64,000 nucleotides of DNA from Buxus sempervirens (GCA_947561395.2 OX387190.1:11712858-11776857), one strand, 5' to 3'; positions 34,701 to 47,900 are shown, counted from the stretch's first letter. The notes: generated by a model not told the origin, from the letters alone. Translations and numbers: made by a program.

Positions 34701-34966
34701 ATTCGTATCTCATTCCGTATTGTTTTGTTTTGTTTTCAACTACTCCTGAAGAGAACGATACCTGCGGGTAGTTGCTCGATTATATGAGTTTAGAGTTGTA
34801 TTGTTGTATTTATTATTTTTAGTTGGGTTTATAGCGCACTTTGATTATCTAGTTATTGTTTCATTCATGTTTTTCCTTCACTATGATATATTGATCTTGT
34901 GTGGAAATTTAACCTTCAAAGACGAGTTACGGTTTTTATTACGTAACCCGAATCTGGGGCGTTACA
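31753..34966 (+). mobile_element. solo LTR (family B), copy 1
   Basis: 3,214 bp with perfect GTGTC duplications (31748-31752 and 34967-34971). It starts TGTAAAATCCCGAATTTTT and ends GAATCTGGGGCGTTACA. TATAAATA at 32207-32214, donor-like GCAA/GTAAGTAGCAC (GT at 32600), a short CCAGAGGTTGGTTTATTTG repeat (33795-33850), hairpin TGGGATATTCGTATCTCA at 34695-34712 (one G-U pair). The acceptor position reads TTTTCAA (34734-34739), apparently a G to A change. Confidence 0.9.
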
Positions 34967-35657
34967 GTGTCCCATTTGGGCTTAGTCTAATCCTAGAAGT
35001 CCTTTAGGAATTCTGGTTAAGTTTAGTTGATTCTTAACCATTGGATTAAAGTTGCTTTGATCTTGTCCCTTTAGCCATTAACTTAGTTTGGTTATAGGGT
35101 ATATACACATAACCTCCCAAGTGGAATGGATATATATATAATTTTAACTTAATCATTTATTATGTTTAAGTTAAAAAGATCGGGATTAGGTTATTTTATG
35201 ATCTTTCTTTTAATGAGTCTGGATGGTTTGTGGGCCCTTAGGCAGGCCCCACAGTAGTTCCTTTTGTTTTATTATCTTTGATCAGATTTGGTATAAGGAT
35301 GGTCTTGGGATGGGCTTGGGGCCCATCTCCTAGGCTTAGGTTAGGAAAACCCAAGTTTTGGAAGGTAAGGGATGAGATTCCCTTCCTTTTGGTTCAATTA
35401 AGTGAACCCTCTTTAAAGAAAGAGGTAGGGCCCGATAAGCCTCCACCTAATGGTCACGGCCAAACCATCTAACCTATCAAGTATGCTTTAGATTGGGCCA
35501 CTTGCGGTGTGTCCCTTTAGTTAAGTTGGTTTTATTATTTATCTTTTTATTAGATGAGTTGGAAAGGGGTGGACACCATTGGAAGGCCCACCAGTATCAA
35601 ATTTGGGCCCACAAAGGCCAAGGCCCAATTTGGGTGAGGGTGAAGTCCAGAACCTTT

Positions 35658-38600
35658 TGTAAAACCCCGAATTTTCCTAAAATAAAGTAAATTAAATAAG
35701 CCTAAATATTGAGAAGATAGGTATTAATCCAAGTACATTATATGGTTAAGATTGATGTGAAGAATAAAGAGAAGAATTTTTGGAAAAAGATTCAAAGGTT
35801 AAGTATGGAATTCCAAGGAAAGGGTATTTTAGTCATTTCCCAATTAGCCAAATTAAGATATTGATTAAATAAATAATTATTAGACTTAAAATATTTAACT
35901 AGACTTAATTTGGGTTAGGTTTGGATTTAAATATCAAATTATTGCTTAAAAGTAGGAAAAAGGGTATATTGGTGATTATGGTTGATAAGGAGCCTTAAGT
36001 TTGAGGATAAGAGGTAGCTTTAGGGTGTTTTAGTAATATTTTAAAATAAGAAATTTAATTAGCACGAAAATAAATTAAAATAAATCCTTCTCTTATATAT
36101 AAGACTTAAAAGAGGAATTAGAAGGAGGGTTAAGATGGGGAGATTTCCAATTAAGAGTGAGAAGTCTATTTAGAAGCTTTCCTAAACCTAGTAGGGTTTC
36201 TACTTAAGAGAGCTTATAAAAGGAGAAGTCTAAGAAAGGTTTAGGGTTTTTAGCAAGTCCAAAAAGAAGGAGGAAAGAGGGGAAAATTCGTGCTTGGGTT
36301 TGGGAGAAGAATAAAGGAAAGAAGAGAAGAGAGAAAAGAGAGGGAAGAAGGGAAAAAGGGAGGTGCTGCAGAGGTCCGACCAGCAGACTTTGAGCGACGA
36401 TCCCCAGAGATCTAGTCGTTGGATCGTAATGAAATTTGGAGGTTATGCTCTATACTTGAGATGCTAAAATCGAAACGGTGGAGATTGGATTTGGATGAGT
36501 CTAAGGTGGTGCGAATTAACCCAGAAGTTGGTGGAAAATCGGATTTTGGAAGAAAAAGGAGTTGCAGGGATGGCCGACTAGTCAACTTCGAATGGTGAGA
36601 TAGAAAGATCCAACCGTTGGAATGGGCTGATATTTTAGGGCTTTGTTCTACTCATGAAGGAATTCAAACTGAACGGTGAAGATTAAAATTTGGGAAGTTT
36701 AGAGGGGTCCCGTCGAGCTCCAAAAACGTGCACAAAAGATGTTCGGAAAAATATGGGTTCATCAAAAAAGGCAAGTAGCAAACACTTGAAACTGGAGGAA
36801 TTGCATATTTCTTGTGTTTTTGATGATTGATCGTATTGGTTCTTAAATTTGATTTCATTGGAAAAGTTAGATGTTTATAAAGTTTCGATTTGGTGATTTG
36901 AATCTTTTTTTAGAAGCAAGAAAAATGTTATTCATGGGTAGGTTGAATTAGAAAGAAACCCTAGTTAAGTTTTAATTACCAAGATGTGAGTGGCACTGTT
37001 TTAAAACCTGGTTTAGTTTATTTGTGGATTTGGTTTGAATGAATGCATGGTTATTGAATGAATTGTTCTCTGTATTTCTTGGCAAAGATAGTCCGAGGGG
37101 TTTTTGGTACAATAATTTGGGGATAACTTGGAAACATATTAGATTAAATCCAAAAATAGGTTTGAATGTGTTCTGGGGGTATTGGGAGACTAGAGAAGTA
37201 GTTACAGACCGGAAAAATCCAGCCAAAGTTGGAGTTTTGGAATTAACAGAGACTTGAAAAACGCAGTGGGTCACCGCTCACTTAGCGCCCACTTCGGGAA
37301 GTAGGTGCCCAGAAAATTTGACCTGGCGCCGAGCTCGCGCCCACTCAGCGCTCAGCTCGCGCCCACTTAGAACTCTCGCGCCTACCTCGCGCCCTTCTCG
37401 CGCCCATTTGGCGCCGAGCTTGCGCCCACTTACCCTCGAGTGAGTGCTTAACCTATTTTTAATGATAAAAGCTCCGCTCACTCGGCGCTCACCTGGCGCC
37501 CACTTCAGAAAGTGAGCGCTTAGTCCATTTTCTTGCTGAATCTCATAATTTAGTAAACCAAAGGGGATTTTGGATGTTAGAAGGTCTTCGATCACTTAGC
37601 AAAGTATTTGTTTACAACATGAGAGATAAAATTACTTATGAAAACGTTGAAGATAGATCCTGGAATTTCATAAAAGCTTCTGAGGTAGATGTAAGGAAAT
37701 ATTTAGGTGATGTTCGGGATATCAAACACTGGGGCTTTATTTTAGTTCTTTTGAATTATACACTGTACTGTACTTGATTGAGATTTATTAAACCCTGTTT
37801 CATGATGGCAAGTTTTGAATTATGTTGCAAAGATTATTTACTTGATTTCTGGTGGAGATTTACTGTTCTAGTTGGAACACTGGTGAGATGATGTTCTGGT
37901 TGGAACACTTGTGAGATGATGTTCTGGTTGGAACACTTGTAAAGAATTACTGTTCTAGTTGGAACAACTTGTGATGTGCATACTGAACACGGTGTTTTAT
38001 CGGCTATTTATCGGTTTTGGTTTAGCTTGTCCTGGATCCAGAGTCTAAGCTTAGTAATGTGATGTATTTTGTTTTATTGGTGTAATGGCATGGCCATGGA
38101 GTGTTGCCACGACTGGTGAGTAGGCCGTCATTTCAGAGTGTTCGATACCCTGAGTAGGCCGGAACTGTGTACATGGAGGTGTGGATGTCGCTCTGGCATG
38201 TTGATTAACCAAGCTAAGCAACTACATGACATTGACCATTCGATGTTTTATCGGTATTGTTATTGAAATATGAGTTGATAATAATAATGGGATTTGATTT
38301 AAACGTTGGAATTATCCTTGTTAATGTTGTTGGCTTAATCGTACACCTCATGACTTATTTTGTAAACATGGACTGATTTCATGCATGCACCTTGCTACTT
38401 GTTGAGATTTATTCTCACTTCGGTTTCTCCCATTTTTCAGGTACTCTTGGTGAGGACGTCAAGTTGTGGGCTAGTTGTAGCTGGGTAGTCTATATAGATG
38501 TAGGATTGCTCATATAATTGAAACCCTTTTTATATTATAATTGTTGATTAATAAAGAGAATTTGAATTCCAGTTTCCGCTTTTACTCTGATTATAAAGTT

Positions 38601-38696
38601 AGAAAAAGTTTTAAATTATTCCATATTTTAGTTGCTTTTGCTGCTTATCATAACACCTCGGGTTTTGGGAATTGGACCCGGAACTGGGGCGTTACA
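35658..38696 (+). mobile_element. solo LTR (family C), copy 1
   Basis: 3,039 bp. It starts TGTAAAACCCCGAATTTTCC and ends ACTGGGGCGTTACA; flanks are CCTTT (35653-35657) and CCCTT (38697-38701), matching 4 of 5. TATAAAA at 36215-36221, donor-like GGCAA/GTAGCA (GT at 36775), GC-rich block with GCGCTCAGCTCGCGCCCAC (37261-37540), 32-bp GTTCTGGTTGGAACACTTGT repeat (37860-37975), hairpin TGAGATTTATTCTCA at 38403-38417, TTTTTCAG (AG at 38439-38440). Its first 1.3 kb aligns with copy 2 at 51998. Confidence 0.87.
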
Positions 38697-38892
38697 CCCT
38701 TCTAGATTAATTTAAGTTAGATTTAAAAGGATTAAATGCACTAAAAATACCAAAAAAGCTATTTTGGAATTTTCTGGGTTAAACCAAAAACACAGATCGG
38801 TCAACCCTAATTCCGTCAATAACCGAATATAGATATTGGTTATACAGAAAATTATGTATAGTCGATATTCTGTTTCGGTTAAAACAAAGTTA

Positions 38893-38925
38893 ATGTTTGA
38901 TCGACCTAAGTTGTCGATCAAACAT
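38893..38925. promoter_or_regulatory. perfect palindrome in family E copy 3
   Basis: 13-base arms beginning ATGTTTGATCGAC around a 7-base centre. A second, slightly imperfect one (ATAACCGAATAT arm) lies at about 38818-38843. The inner GAC/GTC spacing matches the palindromes at 20954-20986. Confidence 0.75.
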
Positions 38926-40285
38926 AGAAAATCCTAAAATTGCCACCTAGGCAAGGCTCAGGTTTGGTGGTCCCCACAAGGATACAAAGGACCTCTGTGG
39001 GCCCCTTGATGGGCCCACTGTGGTATGAGATTAGGGATTTGGCCTAATTAAGCTATTTTATTAATTTTAAGCCAAAATAGGTTGAAAGCAAGGATAGGGG
39101 CCTCCTCCCACCACCATGAATCTCAGTTCATGACTTGAACAAGGACTTAGAGTGTCCCTTTTCCTGTGTTTTGCTAGCTTCTCCTCTCCCTTATTGGTTG
39201 AGGAATAGGAGGGACCTGGTTGGTCCTTGCTAGAGTCTAATCGATGCTTACATACACACACAACATTCAACAAAGTGTAAATCAATCAAGCAAAGAACTT
39301 AATATATGTAGTAAATAAATGAGGTGTGTGTTTTAAAGTGTCCATGAAGACATGCTCAAAATGAGGAAATTAGCCATGCTTCCAAGCAAAAGTGACATGT
39401 ATGTGCACCTTGCTATATATGTGTAGATGGAGATAATGGAACTTGACTAAGGCAAGAAAACAAAGCATGCTTATAACCAAGTGGGATTATGTGTGTGCCA
39501 TGATTCTGTTCAAGTGTAAATTGAGAATGAGAAGTTCATTCCATTAGTCACAAAGAAGGGAAAGCAATAAAATGAGTTCATGCATATGGATAGGCAAGGA
39601 GAACTAAAGCAGAATAAATAAAAAATAAAAGGAAAGAAAGGACATGGGGGGATTAGGGATACATTGATCCAGATAGAGTGAGAGAGAAAGAGAGAACTTC
39701 TTTCTTTGGTTTACCTCATGTGAGCCCTCTTCATGAAAGAGAATTAAATTAAAGAAAGGAAGTAGGGGATTAGGAGTACATTTGATCCAGATTGTTGGAA
39801 GAGGAAGACGCTCTTGGCCTTCTTAAAGAAAACAAACCAAAGACAACTAAGATTTAACTCAAAAGGGAATAGAACTTCCTCTCATCCTCCTTTGTATGGC
39901 CATGAGTACCAACACTTACCCTTGAGAGCTTCTTTCTTAGAGCATTCAAACAACCAACATGAAGGGAAAAGAAGAAAATGAGAGAAGGCTAAAAGAATAA
40001 CACATGCTTTCCAAGAGGATTACTTAGATTTATCTCAAACTTACATGTGTTGTAAAAGTTAAAGTATAGAGCTTACCTTAAGGAAGGGGATCTCCTAGAA
40101 GTGTGTTGAGTCTCCTTGGAAGCTTGGACAACAACTACAACACCTCCCTTCAATCTCCAAGTAGTTTACCAAGTTGTTCTTGGAGATTTAATGGAGGTAA
40201 GAATGGGTTGGGAGAGGTTTGATGGGGGGTTAGGGGTGGTTTGAGGATAGTGGAAATCTTGGAGAGGGGAAGGAGAAGTCTCTAG

Positions 40286-40287
<2 letters not shown>

Positions 40288-40354
<67 letters not shown>
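40288..40354. repeat. (GA)n microsatellite
   Basis: About 33 GA units inside family E copy 3, plus strand; the LTR is on the minus strand, so it would read (TC)n in its transcript. Confidence 0.95.
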
Positions 40355-40359
<5 letters not shown>

Positions 40360-40418
40360 TAAAAGTGAGAGTCCCCCCCTCAAATGAGCTAAGAAAAAGC
40401 TTTTATACATGAGCATTT

Positions 40419-42829
40419 TGTAAGCACCTCATTTTTGCACCCCTCTAAAAAGCCTAAAAGCAAAACCTTAAAAGGAAGATACAAACCCTTAAGAGCAAAA
40501 GATAACCTTCTGCCTGAATCTAAATTGATTGCTATACCCTATCCCAATGGGTAGAGCATCCTGATACGGTTCCAACGCAATCAAGTTTGCAGGAATCTGA
40601 GCCCGGACGGAGAAGATATGAGCAAAACAGTCAAATTTAAAATATCTTAATAATTAAGATAAATGAGAGATAATAAAAATTGGGGAAGCCTAATCCGTCC
40701 GAGTGGGCGGCTGAGTCGCCTCAGCCGTCAACTCAAGCCAAAAGTGGAGAGAAAAAGGGCAAATCTGAAAGATTTGCCGCAACCGCACAGCATATGCGGT
40801 TGCTTCGCAACCGCATATGAAGTGCGGTTGATTTTTTCGGCCACCGCCCGCGCGAGCCAATCAGAGCAAGCGGCGCCGAAATCGCAACCGCACATACAGT
40901 ACGGTTGCGTGGCGCGTCAGACTGCGGCTGACCAATTTGTCCCCCCATCATTACTGAAAAGACAAGGACAAAACCGTATATAACCTACGGTTTTCACTGA
41001 AACCGCACAATATGTGCGGTTACTGTTCATTTTAGGCAAAACCGCTCTGAGTATGCGGTTTTGTCCCTGTTTGCTATAAAAGGCAAGTTCGGACAGTGGG
41101 ACAAGGGGTTAGTCTTTTTCTGCTCCTCCTCCTTCTCCCTTGCTCCCTGAACCTCCGAACCCCCCTCTCTTCACCTCTCTTTGCTCCAACACCTCCCAAA
41201 CCCACTCCCAAAGCCTCTCCAGCCCTTCACCTCCCTTCTCCACCACTACCAAGTCTGAAGAATAGAGGTTTAAGTTGTTGTTGGCACTGAAAAGTGGAGC
41301 TCCAGCTGCTGTCCAAGCCAAAGGAAGGTGAAGCACATCCCAAAACACTGTTGTAAGTCTAAGGTAAACATCCTAGCATGATTCTAATTGACATATATGA
41401 GCATGAATGGATTTAGAGTATGCATAAGTTTATATGAAATCATGTGTCTGCTGTTTATACTTCTAATATGTTGATGCATGGAGGAAGGAGCACATTTTCA
41501 TGCTAGACTATTTCTTCTGTCCTAAGATCACATGCTTCCTTTCCGTCTTTGTTCACATAATCCCCTGTTTGTGACCTCCAGGAGCTGCTGCTGGAGACAG
41601 CAGCAGCTCTCTCTTTTTCCCTCACCACTTTGCACCCACTAGCATGTTTAAAACCTCCTGCTTTAGTTGTCGTTCCAGCAAGCCCACCCACATACCAGCA
41701 CCCCGAGGACAGCCCCCCAAGGGCTAAGCATGAAGGCAGCTCCCCCCCCAATCTCTATGCAGCTCCCACACCTCCCTAGCATGAGTAACCCTCCCCTAAG
41801 GCAACCCACTAATGCCATGTATATAGGCTGTTGTCCCTAATGTCCATAGCATACATGGTTTTGTGATTAATTTGCATGGTTTGATGTGCCTTGTTGTTAG
41901 TGTCGAATTATCTATTGGTTTGTGAAATGGAATGCCCAGGGTACTTCTAGGCCGCCACTGGAGTTGTAGAAAGGAAATGAGGCAATCTACTTTGCCTCCC
42001 CCTTTCCTTCCCTTGCTGTAGAAACCCAAGAAGAGATCAAAAAAAAAGGGATCTCCCCTCTCCACTGAACCACTATGGGCCCACGCAGGGGCCCACACAA
42101 CTGTTAAGACACCACGAGAGACACAAGAACCCAAAGCCCCAAGAAGAATTCCCGTTTGGGGCTTTCAGTGCCAAAACCGTATACCCAGAGCGGTTCACTC
42201 CTGAACCGCATACACAGAGCGGTTCGCCCCGAACCGCATACAAAGAGCGGTTTGAGCCATTGCACCTGTTCTGCGGTTAAGCCCAGTGAACCCCCCAAAT
42301 TTGTGGATAATTGAGCAGCCCTGAAACCAAATTACCAAATCCAATAAGCAGGGTTATCCAACATAACCCTGAATGGGAATTGGGCTTGACCTAAGCCCTC
42401 TTTGGTATCCAATGGACCTTCCAATGGGGCCCACATCCGACCAACATCATTTGGATAAAAAGATAAAGATCAATTAAAATAAAAGGGACCCACACCTCTG
42501 AAGGTCCCATTCAGACTTAATAAAGTGAGCATGCTGGTGTAAGACATAACGGTGAGTTGAACCAAAGTTGACTCGAACCAGAGAAGCACCTGGGACCCGT
42601 CAACCGACGGGGCAGACCGGGGTGTCTACGGACTTCCCCGGACTGTAATCGAAGCCTTAGCCGGAATCTCAAGCCGCAGACCAAAGCATATACCCTTAGG
42701 GCACCCCGGTGTCTGCCTGCACCCCATCAGGCAGTGGCGACTCCTTACACCCCCGTTCCCTCGCACCCCTTTCATCGCGTGCGCCATCCCGCCTCGCGTC
42801 GCGCGTTCGTTCCCCACGACGTGCGCACA
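40419..42829 (+). mobile_element. Tat/Ogre-like solo LTR (family E), copy 4, nested in copy 3 in opposite orientation
   Basis: 2,411 bp, beginning TGTAAGCACCTCATTTTTGC and ending ACGTGCGCACA, with perfect CATTT duplications (40414-40418 and 42830-42834). It has six AACCGC palindromes directly upstream of TATAAAA (41075-41081), three more at 42173-42253, and a CTG/CAG hairpin at 41581-41608. TGGCGACTCC at 42735-42744 lies 85 bp inside the right boundary. It is shorter than the other copies. Its insertion next to the right end of copy 3 makes the pair look like one element with long inverted termini. Confidence 0.88.
40779..41081 (+). promoter_or_regulatory. six-palindrome U3 cluster and TATA box in family E copy 4
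   Basis: Inverted repeats with arms like GCAACCGC or AAAACCG at 40779-40803, 40807-40830, 40884-40908, 40970-40994, 41001-41021 and 41038-41062, each about 21-25 bp. The last ends 12 bp before TATAAAA at 41075-41081. The arrangement resembles a promoter with an array of dimeric binding sites. That role is inferred. Confidence 0.75.
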
Positions 42830-43429
42830 CATTTTGTGACCGATAACTCAGTTCAATCACACTATTTTATGTGTAACTGAAATCTTATTTCGGTCACACA
42901 TATTTCTGTTCTTGACCGAGTTCTAAACTCGGTAGCTCAGCCCTCAACTCAGCCAAATCATGTTAGAGATTCGCAATGATCGACCTGGCACGCTGTTCGC
43001 CGGTCACAAGCGAATTTGTCCAAATCTCAAATTCTCTCTCCTAGCTGGCTAAGCTGATGTTCAATGATTAAAAATCTAATTTTTTTATTCTCTTAAGTTA
43101 ATTAAATTAATTAAGGTATTTTAGGATTTAATATTATTTTAATACAAGATATTTACTTTTTGATTTGTCTAACACCAAACTTTCTGCATTTAATTACAAT
43201 TTTGCCCTTGTTATTGTTCTGCTCATATCTTTCTCATCCGGACTCCGATTTGTGCAAACTCAGTAGCGTTGAAACCGTGTCAGGATTTCCTATTCATTGG
43301 AATAGAGTATGGCAGTCAATTCAAAATTGACTAGAAAGTCAATTTCTGTTCCTTAGGGGTTTGGCATGTCTTTTAGGTTTTTCAATTTTGGCTTTTAGAG
43401 TGGTGCAAAAATGAGGTGCTTACAATCGG

Positions 43430-44981
43430 CTTATGGGGGTATTGGAGATGGAGAAATGAATGATCCATTTTTGTCTTGTCTCCAATTGCTATAATGGCAT
43501 TATATTGATCGAAGTAATAAACAAGGTGAAATTTATCCAAGGGGTTATAATTTGTCAAAGGGTGATGGACTCTCCCATGGATGCTTTTATTTTTGGAGGA
43601 AAAAAAGTTATATAAGTTATACTACTTAAATTGTAAATAACATAAATAGTTATGCAATTCCTTATAGATCTTCACAAATTCATCTAGTTAAAATTAAATA
43701 AAATACATGATGTTAAATCTATAATATCAAGCATTTGTTTCAATGAGTGCTCAACTCATTGAAGTTAAAAAAAAATAAATATATAAAATAACTTAATAAA
43801 TTTGAAAAATCAATGAAATTTTATTTATATCAACTCATTGGAATTGAATAAAAATTAAAATTTAAAAAAGTTTAGACAAAACCTTTGTAGAAATAATGGA
43901 ACCCGAACCATTTGATACAAAAATCCAACCAAGACTAATCAAGTGGATTGATTTTGGAATATCATAACAATGGTTGTTATAAGAATATATAGAAGACCTT
44001 GTAAAGGATAAAACTGATGTGGTAGAAATCCAAGCTTCAAGAAAAAATTTATATGTAAAAGACAAATGACAGGCAAGAATAGTTTGGCAAAAAAGACTTT
44101 TCTAGTCAAAATGATGAATGGAAAAATTTTGCAAGAAAAAGTCAAAACCTTAATAAAATTGAATGAATAAATTAGTAAAAAACAAAATAAATAAATGAAA
44201 AAAAGAAAGAAAATGTTTGATTGAAAGATTAAGGAAGAAATAATCAAAAAATATGATTGTTCTCAAAGTAAAAAATAAAAAAGAGAAAAGAGAGAAGCGA
44301 TAAAAGGGTGAAGCTGCTTAGAAAATCCAAAAGGTAGTTTTCTTCCTGAACATAATAAGAGTTTAAAATGTGATTATTTGAAATGAATTTTTACACACCC
44401 ATGCTATGTGAATTTACCATTATTAAAACTCATTTTTTTGTGTTTAATTATAGTAGGATTTTATTAGTAAAATTAAAAAAATTTAGAGATATATATGTGA
44501 TAAATAGTAAATACTAACAAAACATCCCAAATTTTTCTAAAGAACGCAATAATGCTATCTTAATTATTATTAAATAATAACAATAAATACATAATTCATA
44601 TTAAATAGTAATTACACGTTTTTAATATTAAAGGCAAAACTGCACGTTGATTATCATTAATTTTTGTTTTCATTTTTTTTTGGCTTGATTGTAGTAAGAT
44701 TTTAGTAGCTAAATTAAAAAACACTTTAGGGATATATATGGTGGTAAATATTAAAAGCTAACCAAACATCCCAAATTTATATGATGAACATAATAATAGT
44801 TGAAATTCAAATATCATTATCCTTTTCGCAAATTATTAATTTAACTATTAGAAATTATAATCCTAAAAATTTAATATTATCAATTATTGTACAATAATAG
44901 ATAAAATAAATTTTTTTTTTTAAATTTCAATACTAATAGATAATTTTGCAAGACCATAACATATATTAATTATTAAGGATT
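43430..44981. other. AT-rich sequence between LTR clusters; one diverged duplication
   Basis: No LTR ends and no recognisable gene. Two similar blocks, about 44441-44560 and 44680-44800, share the order GTAGGATTTTATTAG-like, AGAGATATATATG, CTAACAAAACATCCCAAATTT, so they are a direct duplication about 240 bp apart. Open frames on the minus strand at 43862-44247 are hydrophobic only because the plus strand is A-rich. Confidence 0.5.
44441..44800. repeat. diverged direct repeat, ~240-bp spacing
   Basis: Two roughly 120-bp copies, each ending in AACATCCCAAATTT followed by a gap and AATAATAG/AATAATGC. They could be two remnants of a small AT-rich element. No terminal inverted repeat was found. 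Confidence 0.55.
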
Positions 44982-44986
44982 ACTAT

Positions 44987-47900
44987 TGTAACGCCCCGGT
45001 TCCAGGTCTAATTGCCAAAACCCGAGATGTTATGGTAAGTAACAAAAAAAACTAAATCCTGAATAATTTAAAACTTTTTCTAACTTTAATATCAAAATAA
45101 ATGCGGAATCCTGAAGTAATTTCATTATTTATTAATGATTATCATATACAAAAGATTTCAATACAACTATAAAACTACCCCATTGAAACTAGCACAAAGT
45201 TTATCTTCTTCGCCAAGAGTACATGAAAAATGGGAAAAACCGGAGTGAGAATAAATCTCAACAAGTAGAAATGTACATGATGTAAAACAGTCCATAATTT
45301 TACAATAATAGTCATGAGGTGAACGATAAAACCAAAACCACAAATATACAATGATATAATAATAACAATTACCAATCCGAAACAAACATGTGTAACATAA
45401 TAGGACTCATGATCTAAAACCACTTAATAAGATATTCCTGCCCCCATATTTTGCCACATCACGACTTACATGATAGATGGATCTCGCACCTGCAGTCACT
45501 GCCATCTTCTCCGTCAACCACCAACGCGGATCACCCATGAATGGGTTGGCGAGTACAATCCCCAGTCCAAATAACAAGAAAACCCGCTTCCGTGGAAATA
45601 ACAAACCAGGGAAATACCAATCCGATCAAAGATAAATGGACCCACGACAACACGACTAATACCAGTGCATGTGCAAGTCACAAGTGAACTTCAAGCACGG
45701 CCAAATCATAGCTCCAAGGTGCGAGTCACAAGTAACCTATCAACATGACCAATATAAAGCTCATGAAAGTCGATGTCTCATTGAAGCACACGATGGTAAC
45801 CCAAATAACCAATAAAATCCGTTGCTGATCAACAAGCTCAGCTAAGACAAGGCCGTATTTGCAGCGGTCGAGGATTACTGCCTTCATCGCACCGCACCTT
45901 ACAAGCACGACGGACCACATACTGGGGAGTTCCGAACAAGAATAACTTACCAGCCAATTCCATTTCACTTTCTAGCTAAGCTATAGATCCATACTAAGCA
46001 TTGCCCACTAAACACAACTCACATTCACAACATTGAATAACTAAAAAATGCAATATTCAATGATAACCTCATACAATACTCATAAACATGTCCCAATTGA
46101 TGTATCCAATAGTAATTTCCAAAACCACGGTGTTGAACCAAAAGATATTCCGAGTAACCAATAAACAGCTCTTAAACAGAGTTCTAGGTCATTTGATAAG
46201 AAAAGTACGAGAGCATACACAAATTCTTAATAATAAGGTTCATATTTGAGTTGTGTTAGTGTGGGCATACTTAGTTTATCTTTCTATATCATTATTCATG
46301 TCAATATTTATTTACTAGAATATTATCCCAAATCCTACACTTTGGTTCATCCTAAAATCCTTATTTTTGAATCCTTATTTACCAATTAATACCCTAAATC
46401 TCCAAACCTTATGGTTTATGTTATTGGTTCTTTCCTGGAGTCAATTTAGGCCTATTATGACTTGTTAGACAAGGTTTCATCCCTATATTCCTAATGAAAG
46501 TTATCTAAGTATATAGATTCCACAAAAACTAGACTAGTTCGATTTTAAGGCATTCATTGTCCCAAATAATTATTCTTTCACCCAAATTTTATTCCGTCCC
46601 TTCCTACATCTCACATTACCCTAATTACAGGTGTTACATCCTTAAAATTCCAAGAAAAATCATTAAAAATTAAATCTGGGCACAAATCCCAAGTTTTGAA
46701 ATTCTAACAGTTGGTCGCTCAAATGGGCGCTTGAGCGACTGTTCTAGTGGTTTAGTTTTCAAGTTCTGTTAATTTTTCACAGGCCTAATGCCTAAATGTA
46801 AAATCCCAAATTTTTAATGAAATTAAAAATTATTAGTTTGGTAATTAATTTAAGGCTCATTAAAATTTCATAGAGGCAGGAGATCAAGGATTTAAACCGG
46901 GGACTCTTGGTCGAACCGGATGGGATAACTATAAATAAATAGATATGAGAAATTGCTGGAAATTATTGTTGGATTGTCAAGCAAGGGTAATTTGGGAACT
47001 TTGGAAAATTCGGTTTATATGAATTAAGGGTAAGTGATGTTATATCTTAGTTTCAATATTAAATAAATATTATGAAAATATATATATATAGAGTTGGAAA
47101 CAAATAATAATATAAGTGTGTTGTTGGTTAGGATTGTAAATCAAATGATCAATGGTAAAAAAAAAGGGTGTTGGTGTAGGCATTTGGTGGAGTTGTGCAA
47201 CAGCAAATCATGAAGAAGTTGAAGGGTTAGGTTGCTGGAGAGTTAGACCTTTGGGTTTCTAAAAATTGCTGGAGAGTTAGAGTTAGACCCTTGGGATTCT
47301 AAAACTGCTGGAGAATTAAACTCTTAGGTCTAGACTCTTGGGCTTGCTGAAATTAAACCTTTAGATTGTTGAAAACGTAGAGGAGAAAGAAAGTTAGACT
47401 TTTGGGATTGCTGAAAACGTGGTAGAGCTGAAGAAGAAGAAAGAAGAAAGAAGAAGAAGAAGAAAGAATAAAGAAGAAGAGGAAAGGGGGGGGGGTTGGA
47501 TTTCTCAAAACAAGTAAGTTAGCCCTTCAACTTGCATAAATATCTGTTTTCAGATTATTCGATCGACATAACTTGATGGATAGAATTCATGAGCCATATG
47601 AATTATGAATTATGTTTCACAATTACTTTTAAGATGATTTGAAATGGATTTTGATAAATTTTATCATTAATTTGAAGTTGAACATGTTAGAACTTTGAAA
47701 GGATAGGAAACTACTTAAAACCCAGATTCTGCAGAAAATTTCAGAAAGATGGAATTTTTAGACTGATTTAGAGATATATTTAGGTTTCAGTTTCTGAATG
47801 AAAGTTGTTCCATTATTTCTCTATTTTCACTGAAAAATATATTCTAGGATAAAAACCTATGATTTAGTACTGTTAATTGAATTATTACAGCTGTTGGTCT

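Larger units (their letters stand above)
31247..43424 (-). mobile_element. Tat/Ogre-like solo LTR (family E), copy 3, with three nested LTRs
   Basis: The plus strand begins TGTGCGCACGTC and ends AATGAGGTGCTTACA, with perfect ATCGG duplications (31242-31246 and 43425-43429). Removing the LTRs at 31753, 35658 and 40419 leaves about 3,499 bp, close to copies 1 and 2. GGCCCA-rich sequence around 31680-31750, 35220-35640 and 38990-39020 matches the end of copy 1. Palindromes are at 38893-38925 (13-base arms, ATGTTTGATCGAC) and 42915-42933 (ACCGAGTT arms). A GA microsatellite lies at 40288-40354. Confidence 0.87.

Noticed and set aside
40419..43424. A 3-kb DNA transposon with about 200-bp terminal inverted repeats
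   Set aside because: The two ends belong to separate family E LTRs in opposite orientation; each has its own 5-bp duplication (CATTT and ATCGG), and the outer flanks of the 3-kb unit do not match.
43862..44247. Small hydrophobic membrane protein on the minus strand
   Set aside because: Overlapping frames are open in an A-rich plus strand; there is no start context, homology or neighbouring gene.
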